From positions 1 to 64,000 of the forward strand of contig CAMSTW010000010.1 in assembly GCA_947063855.1 (NCBI GenBank): 64,000 nt of DNA, read 5' to 3'. This document shows, in pieces, positions 58,629-64,000 of the stretch (position 1 is the stretch's first letter; each line of letters begins with the position of its first letter). The notes beneath the pieces were generated by a model. The model was not told where the DNA came from. It searched no databases and saw only the letters and a list, made by a program, of their open reading frames with translations. The position numbers were made by a program, and so were the translations under genes. This stretch comes from an uncultured Dorea sp. GTDB taxonomy: Bacteria > Bacillota > Clostridia > Lachnospirales > Lachnospiraceae.

Positions 58629-59020
58629 GAAAGTCCCTCCTCATCTCATTTCATCTCTTTCAATAGTTCTATTTTATAAAAGAACGGTGAAAAATACTAT
58701 TTACTGAAATGTAAAGTTTTGATGAGTTTTTGTAAAATTGGGGAGACTTTACTTTAAGAAAACTTCCTTCTCTTATTCCGCCATCTTTTTATTATTCAAT
58801 TCATGCTTTGTGACCGTCTGGTTCTTCTCATATATATTATTTACCTTCGATTCCTCTGTCTTATCCGTCTGTTTTGCCAGTTCCTTTGCAATTTGTTCAT
58901 CAATCGAATCTAACTGTTTCTGGTTTCCTGCTGGTTCGTTATTTATGGCCTCTACTGCGGCGAACAATTTACATCGCGGTCAAACCATAGCACTGATACA
59001 TAATGTTAATGATTGTGTTT

Positions 59021-59173
59021 TTATCCGTACCTCTTACTCCAATGGACTTCAAATCTGTGAAAAGTAAGTTCCTCATTTTCCATAATCAAATCGCAAGCCG
59101 TACCACCAATGATTACATATTGATTTTCATATCCCTGAAACCTTTCCTTAAATTTTGTAAATCCATTAACCAT
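59021..59173 (-). pseudogene. Truncated AbiEii-like nucleotidyltransferase toxin fragment
   Basis: MVNGFTKFKERFQGYENQYVIIGGTACDLIMENEELTF then unrelated sequence and stop; ATGGTTAA overlap with the upstream gene. Confidence 0.6.
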
Positions 59174-60104
59174 AATCTTTAAGTTCTCCTTCTGTCAGTT
59201 CTTCTACGGCTTCATCAATTCTTTCATCAGAATTATCCTGAAAGGATAACACAACAGAGAGACTATCCGCAGTATTGTCGCTTGAAAACATCTGTGGGTC
59301 GTATGCCCACAATTCAAGTCTGACCTGTTTTTCAGGGTCGATCAATTCATCGGTCAGAAGCTTCTTATCAAAATCCTTGTCACTTACTGCGTATGTGATA
59401 ACCCTGCTCGGATTTAACATTGTTTTCTCAGCAAGTGCAGATTCTCCGGCATATCTCATATCAGAAACAACCCGTGATTTATCTATATATCCCATCTTGC
59501 GAACCGGAGTCGATAAATACTTCTTAGCCTTTTCAAATAACTCTGACCTTTCATATTTTGATTCGATTACTTTATTTACACCCTCTTTTGTGATGAGGAA
59601 CAAGCCGGTGGCTTCTAGTTGTCTCACAGCTCTTGTTAACGTCATCGCAGTAAATGGAAGCTTTTTTGAAGCTTCGGAAACATACATCCGTTTTTTCTTA
59701 CTATACAGATAAAACAAAAACAACTGCTGCGCAGAAAAAACAAATTTCTTTACTTTCTTTTCCGGTTCTTTTTCGTCTGTCAGCATTGTTCCGATGAATG
59801 GAAGAAACACCTGTTTTTCTGTAATAAACGGTATATTATTCTCTATAAGACTTTTTCTTCGATAAGGAGATACTGTTCTAAGTTCAAGAATTACAGGTAC
59901 GCTATCCGCTTCCTGAATTTTCATTATCTGCTTTTTTAACGCCGGCAGTGTAGCAATTTCTTCTGTCGGTTTAATCATAATGCAGCGTTTATCAGCAATA
60001 TAGGCTGTACGAAAATCATAACTTCCAGCTATATACAAAGGCATTGAACTTTTTTTATTCCAAGTTTCATATTTTATAGGAATTCCAAATATACTTTCAG
60101 GCAT
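59166..60104 (-). CDS. Winged-helix, AbiEi/MarR-like antitoxin-type protein
   Basis: AQQLFLFYLYSKKKRMYVSEASKKLPFTAMTLTRAVRQLEATGLFLITKEGVNKVIES; translationally coupled to the toxin fragment. Confidence 0.65.
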   Translation of the reverse strand: MPESIFGIPIKYETWNKKSSMPLYIAGSYDFRTAYIADKRCIMIKPTEEIATLPALKKQIMKIQEADSVPVILELRTVSPYRRKSLIENNIPFITEKQVFLPFIGTMLTDEKEPEKKVKKFVFSAQQLFLFYLYSKKKRMYVSEASKKLPFTAMTLTRAVRQLEATGLFLITKEGVNKVIESKYERSELFEKAKKYLSTPVRKMGYIDKSRVVSDMRYAGESALAEKTMLNPSRVITYAVSDKDFDKKLLTDELIDPEKQVRLELWAYDPQMFSSDNTADSLSVVLSFQDNSDERIDEAVEELTEGELKDYG

Positions 60105-60119
60105 ATTTTATTGTTCTCC

Positions 60120-60167
60120 TTTTAACTTATTTTATTCTATTTTAACTTATGAAATGTTAAAAGTCAA
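60120..60167 (-). promoter_or_regulatory. Promoter with overlapping operator repeats for the antitoxin-type gene
   Basis: TTGACT (60162-60167), 17 bp, TAAAAT (60139-60144); TTTTAACTTAT at 60120-60130 and 60140-60150. Confidence 0.65.
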
Positions 60168-60344
60168 TTTTTAAGTTAAATCATACTCACAGTTTACTAT
60201 CCCTTCCTATTGGCATTTTATTCGCTTAACTCTATCGGATTGACGTATTTATACAATCCGCCTGAAGCTTTACCTGTCAATGATATTGTGACAATATCCG
60301 GGATACATTTACACAGATGTAGTAAACGGATCATTTTTTGACGC

Positions 60345-61643
60345 CTATGGCAACGGGAACATGACATTTAACATAAAACAAGTTCCGCTCTTTAGATCCA
60401 GCACTCCTTCATATCGTTCTACGACTGTTCTGATATTCTGTAAACCCACTCCGCAGATGGGAACATCTTTCGAAGACAGAAACCTGCCCTCCCGCCGCCT
60501 GACTGACAAATAGGTACTGTTCGAGATTTCAAATACCCAGTACTTCGGATAGATCTGTGATTTCATCCGTATCCACCCGGCGGGATATCCCGCCATCATC
60601 CCCCGCTGACAGGCTTCGATTGCATTGTCTATCGCATTTGCAAGCAGGCAGCAAAGATCGACAGGGGCTATCGTCTCTTCTTCCGGCACACGCATTTGAA
60701 TGGAGATGTCTATTCCAAGCTTCTTCGCCTGCCGGTATTTCGGATTCAACAGGGCGTCGGCGAAGAGAGAACCCGTACGTACGACATCCTCCCCCTCTTC
60801 CATGCCGGTATTCCATTGCTCCAGATAATGCCTGGCTTCTTCCGTATTTCCCTTTTCCAGCAGCTGCGCAAGACACAGACTGTGATTCTTCACATCATGC
60901 CGGATCTTTATGAATTGTTCGTATTGTTCTTTTGAGACTTCCAGATGCTGTCTCAACATCCGGTACTGCTGTTTTGCCACTCTCTCTACCAGGCGGCGTT
61001 CCAGCATGATGATGCAATAAACATTCAGAATCTCTCCTCCAACCGCAATCAGGCCGCTTGGGATTACAACCGCATATATATATTCGCTGTCCCAGTTACT
61101 CACCCTGTAAAATGTCATCGCCGTCATACTGACTGCAACGCAGATAAATCCGATAATACACATAAGATAGATACCGTCGCGGTCCTCAAAATCTCGTTTG
61201 AGCAGATGACACTTCCGCTTCAGGATTTCCATCATAAGAAAGGGCACAATGCTGGCCATTAGATCATCTGCTCTCAATATGACATCAAAACAGTCCTCCC
61301 GCCCGCTCAAGACCGCCGCCGCCAGAAACAGCGTGAGGAATATGCCGCTTGCCACCTCCCTTATCCCGTACATCCACAGGGTAAAAAAGCTTCTTTTTAT
61401 GATACTTCCGTGAAACAGCAGAGAATTAAGCGCAAAAGCACATGTGCACAGATAGATCATGTTTCCCCAGACAGTACCGGTAATACGGAAATACACATTT
61501 GCATGTCCATACAGCCAGGTTCCAAGATAGAACCACAGATACGTGTAACGATACTTTACTCCAAGCATTTCTTTTAAAAAGAAATACTGAGAAATAGTAA
61601 GAAAAATTTCCAGGCCCGCAGTCCATATTGTAGAAACACTCAA
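60345..61643 (-). CDS. GHKL-domain sensor histidine kinase (AgrC-like)
   Basis: FIKIRHDVKNHSLCLAQLLEKGNTEEARHYLEQW; LLANAIDNAIEACQRG; GVGLQNIRTVVERYEG. Confidence 0.9.
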   Translation of the reverse strand: MSVSTIWTAGLEIFLTISQYFFLKEMLGVKYRYTYLWFYLGTWLYGHANVYFRITGTVWGNMIYLCTCAFALNSLLFHGSIIKRSFFTLWMYGIREVASGIFLTLFLAAAVLSGREDCFDVILRADDLMASIVPFLMMEILKRKCHLLKRDFEDRDGIYLMCIIGFICVAVSMTAMTFYRVSNWDSEYIYAVVIPSGLIAVGGEILNVYCIIMLERRLVERVAKQQYRMLRQHLEVSKEQYEQFIKIRHDVKNHSLCLAQLLEKGNTEEARHYLEQWNTGMEEGEDVVRTGSLFADALLNPKYRQAKKLGIDISIQMRVPEEETIAPVDLCCLLANAIDNAIEACQRGMMAGYPAGWIRMKSQIYPKYWVFEISNSTYLSVRRREGRFLSSKDVPICGVGLQNIRTVVERYEGVLDLKSGTCFMLNVMFPLP

Positions 61644-62350
61644 AAGACATCCCCCCGTTTTTTCAGATAATACATGAACGCCAGCCCAAATGCCTGATAC
61701 CTGCGTCTGGATAATGGTATGATATCTTCATTGTCCAACCAGACTTCCTCTTTCTTATAATGCTGCACATGATCCAGATTAACAATAAAACTCCGGTGGC
61801 AGCGAAAAAAAGTATCTGGCAGCGCCGGTTCAAGTTCATCCAGTTTCCCATAAAACGGTAAGGACTCTTCTTTCTTATGCAGATAGACTTTTCTGTTCAT
61901 GGCCTCCAGATATAATATCTGTTCAAAGGGAATTCTTCTGACAGTCGTTCCCTGACGAATCGCGAGCGCATGTTCATATTCTCCTTTGAGAAGAGTACAC
62001 AGTCTGAGGATTACAGCCTCCAGCTTCTTTAGATCCACAGGTTTTATAAGATAATGATATGCCTGAACGTCATATGCGTCTATGGCATATTGGCTGTGAG
62101 CCGTAATAAAGACCAGCCTGCTTATATCTCCCCTGGCGCGCAGCCGCCTTGCCAGTTCCAGACCGCCAATGGGCTTCATGGCAATATCAAGGAACACGAT
62201 ATCGAATGCCTCGCGCACCAGAAGCGCGCTTCCATTTGAATATGCTTTTATGCTGTATATAACAGAATGCTTATTCAATATTTTTTTGATATCATCCGTC
62301 AACTGTTCCAATAGTATCTGCTCGTCTTCACAAACTGCAATCCGAATCAC
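61640..62350 (-). CDS. LytTR family response regulator (AgrA-like)
   Basis: IAVCEDEQILLEQL; VFLDIAMKPIGGLELARRLR; LytTR IPFEQILYLEAMNRKVYLH...FFRCHRSFIVNLDHV. Confidence 0.94.
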   Translation of the reverse strand: MIRIAVCEDEQILLEQLTDDIKKILNKHSVIYSIKAYSNGSALLVREAFDIVFLDIAMKPIGGLELARRLRARGDISRLVFITAHSQYAIDAYDVQAYHYLIKPVDLKKLEAVILRLCTLLKGEYEHALAIRQGTTVRRIPFEQILYLEAMNRKVYLHKKEESLPFYGKLDELEPALPDTFFRCHRSFIVNLDHVQHYKKEEVWLDNEDIIPLSRRRYQAFGLAFMYYLKKRGDVF

Positions 62351-62385
62351 TTGTATCCCGCTCCCTTTTCCCTGTCGTATTTCCT

Positions 62386-62414
62386 ATTATAATGAAAAGG
62401 CAAAGCGGATACAA
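62386..62414 (-). promoter_or_regulatory. Sigma-A promoter of the LytTR/GHKL operon
   Basis: Minus: TTGTAT (62409-62414), 17 bp, TATAAT (62386-62391). Confidence 0.65.
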
Positions 62415-62528
62415 GGATATCGTCTGAATGGTCTGTTTTTTGTTGTGGACGGTCTTTGATTACACCTTCCAGCCATCTTCAGTCAATCTTCTCTGTGTGA
62501 ATCTGAAAATGCCTTCTGTCTGATCAAA

Positions 62529-63542
62529 TCAAGCCTTCAACAAATACCTGCTCACCGGGAATTCCAATATCATCTCTGTTCCTTCCTGCTCTTTAGAATC
62601 CACCTTTATCACAATCCCCAGTTTCCTGCAAAGCCTCTCACACAGATAAAGCCCCATCCCCGTGGAACGCTCCCTCTTGCGCCCGTTGCTTCCGGTAAAT
62701 CCCTTCTCGAAGATACGCTCCAGCTCCTCCTCCCTGATGCCAATCCCGTTATCCTTCACAATCAGCCGCACCCCGTGCCCATACTTTTCCGTATAGATCC
62801 AGATCCGTGCTCCTGTCTCTTGGCGGTACTTCGTACTGTTCAAAACAAGCTGATTCAGGATAAATGTGATCCATTTCCCGTCTGTATACGCCGGATCACT
62901 ACAATCCACCTCGGCGTGAACCCGGCTCTGGATCAGATACCCCTTGTTCCTCTTCAATACCACTACTGCAATCTCCTGCAGATTGGTCTTACGGATTACA
63001 TAATCCTTATACACTTCACCCGATCTTGCGTAATACAGCGCCATATCCACATAATTTTCTATCTTCTGATTCTCAAGGCGTATCCGCCGCGTCACATCAT
63101 CCTTATGATTTTCGCACATCAGGTCAATACTCGTGATGGGCGCCTTAATCTCATGCACCCAGCTCTCTATATATTCCCGATATTCCTTCTGTTCGTCTTC
63201 AATCTGCCGGATCCGCTCAATGACCGACTTATTCGAGATGCGGATCATCTCCCTGTATAACCGGTCCTCAAGCCGGTGGGACACAGGCATCAGTTCACCC
63301 AGAAGATACCGCTGATCCATCTTCTCAAGCGTCGCCTCCAATTCCTGAAAATAACATTTCCTGCTATAATATCCGTACCCAAGCCATACGGCCAGAAGCG
63401 AAAACCAGAAAATGAGAATCAAGAGCATATATCCCGTCTCATAACCCGTAGCATGTAAAAATCCTGCCAGAAGCAGCATACATCCCGCATGCAGCACCAG
63501 AAGCAGGAGCTTATCCCTTAGATATTCCGTCATCTTCATCAT
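62529..63542 (-). CDS. Sensor histidine kinase (BceS-like, intramembrane-sensing type)
   Basis: Two short TM segments; YIESWVHEIKAPITSIDLMCENH; KDNGIGIREEELERIFEKGFTGSNGRKRERSTGMGLYLC. Confidence 0.93.
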   Translation of the reverse strand: MMKMTEYLRDKLLLLVLHAGCMLLLAGFLHATGYETGYMLLILIFWFSLLAVWLGYGYYSRKCYFQELEATLEKMDQRYLLGELMPVSHRLEDRLYREMIRISNKSVIERIRQIEDEQKEYREYIESWVHEIKAPITSIDLMCENHKDDVTRRIRLENQKIENYVDMALYYARSGEVYKDYVIRKTNLQEIAVVVLKRNKGYLIQSRVHAEVDCSDPAYTDGKWITFILNQLVLNSTKYRQETGARIWIYTEKYGHGVRLIVKDNGIGIREEELERIFEKGFTGSNGRKRERSTGMGLYLCERLCRKLGIVIKVDSKEQEGTEMILEFPVSRYLLKA

Positions 63543-63613
63543 CTGATTCCTCTACTTAATGAATGCTTATCTGCCAGCCAGCTGTTGTTCAAACTTTTAC
63601 TATCTGTACCGCC

Positions 63614-64000
63614 TCATATCCGGTATCCCATCCCCCGTTTCGTCTCAATGAAATCAGATATTCCGATCTGCTTAAGCTTGCCCCGGATACGTGTGATATT
63701 CACACTCAATGTATTGTCATCAATGAATACCTGATTATCCCACAGATACTCGACCATATCCGCCCGTGAGACAATCTCACCCTTCTTCTGGAATAACAGA
63801 TGCAGAATCTTAAGTTCATTCCTTGATAATTCTGTCTGCCTGCCCCGAAAGCTTACCGTACCTCTGGCAAGGTTAAGCTCTGCTTCCCTGTGAACCAGTC
63901 TTACCGGCTCTTCTTTGGCATACCGACAGGTTCTTTTTAAGACAGCGCCGATCCTTGCAAGAAGAACAGGCGTCTGAAAAGGCTTCGTGATATAGTCGTC
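63614..64000 (-). CDS. Response regulator (BceR-like), truncated by the window edge
   Basis: Minus-strand translation ...DDYITKPFQTPVLLARIGAVLKRTCRYAKEEPVRLVHREAELNLARGTVSFRGRQTELSRNELKILHLLFQKKGEIVSRADMVEYLWDNQVFIDDNTLSVNITRIRGKLKQIGISDFIETKRGMGYRI*. Confidence 0.9.
   Translation of the reverse strand, partial: DDYITKPFQTPVLLARIGAVLKRTCRYAKEEPVRLVHREAELNLARGTVSFRGRQTELSRNELKILHLLFQKKGEIVSRADMVEYLWDNQVFIDDNTLSVNITRIRGKLKQIGISDFIETKRGMGYRI

Noticed and set aside
62350-62529. AgrD-like peptide ORF upstream of the LytTR gene
   Set aside because: No short ORF with an amphipathic leader and Cys-containing core was seen.

Overview
This 64 kb window looks like a Lachnospiraceae/Clostridia-type Firmicutes chromosome. 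It is almost entirely transcribed from the minus strand; plus-strand exceptions are a TetR regulator, a JAMM-motif gene plus small partner, and a sugar O-acetyltransferase. The left and middle parts are mostly housekeeping and sporulation genes: M29/DUF979/DUF969/M14 peptide-utilisation operon, BaiN-like flavoprotein, aluminium-resistance/methionine gamma-lyase-like protein, miaA-mutL-mutS, giant DUF4132-type protein, miaB, 5-FCL, DUF896, SpoVB-like flippase, ybeY-phoH-yqfD-yqfC, ilvN/ilvC, ECF sigma/anti-sigma, L,D-transpeptidase. The right part (about 45-64 kb) is an envelope-stress/accessory region. It has a two-component system with two complete FtsX-type ABC modules, an AAA15 ATPase + TOPRIM/RloB-like defence-type pair, a deletion-fused ABC transporter pseudogene, a decayed AbiE-like toxin-antitoxin locus, an Agr-like GHKL/LytTR pair and a BceRS-like pair running off the window edge. 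The observations I rate highest are: (1) the AAA15/TOPRIM cassette; (2) the stand-alone JAMM-motif effector-like gene with a small partner; (3) two homologous structured hairpin elements in 5' regions of unrelated genes; (4) sigma-28/SigD-like promoters in front of a YjfB gene and an uncharacterised 319-aa gene; (5) a recurrent pattern of in-frame minisatellites in linkers of housekeeping proteins. All family assignments come from reading the sequence; no database search was run.
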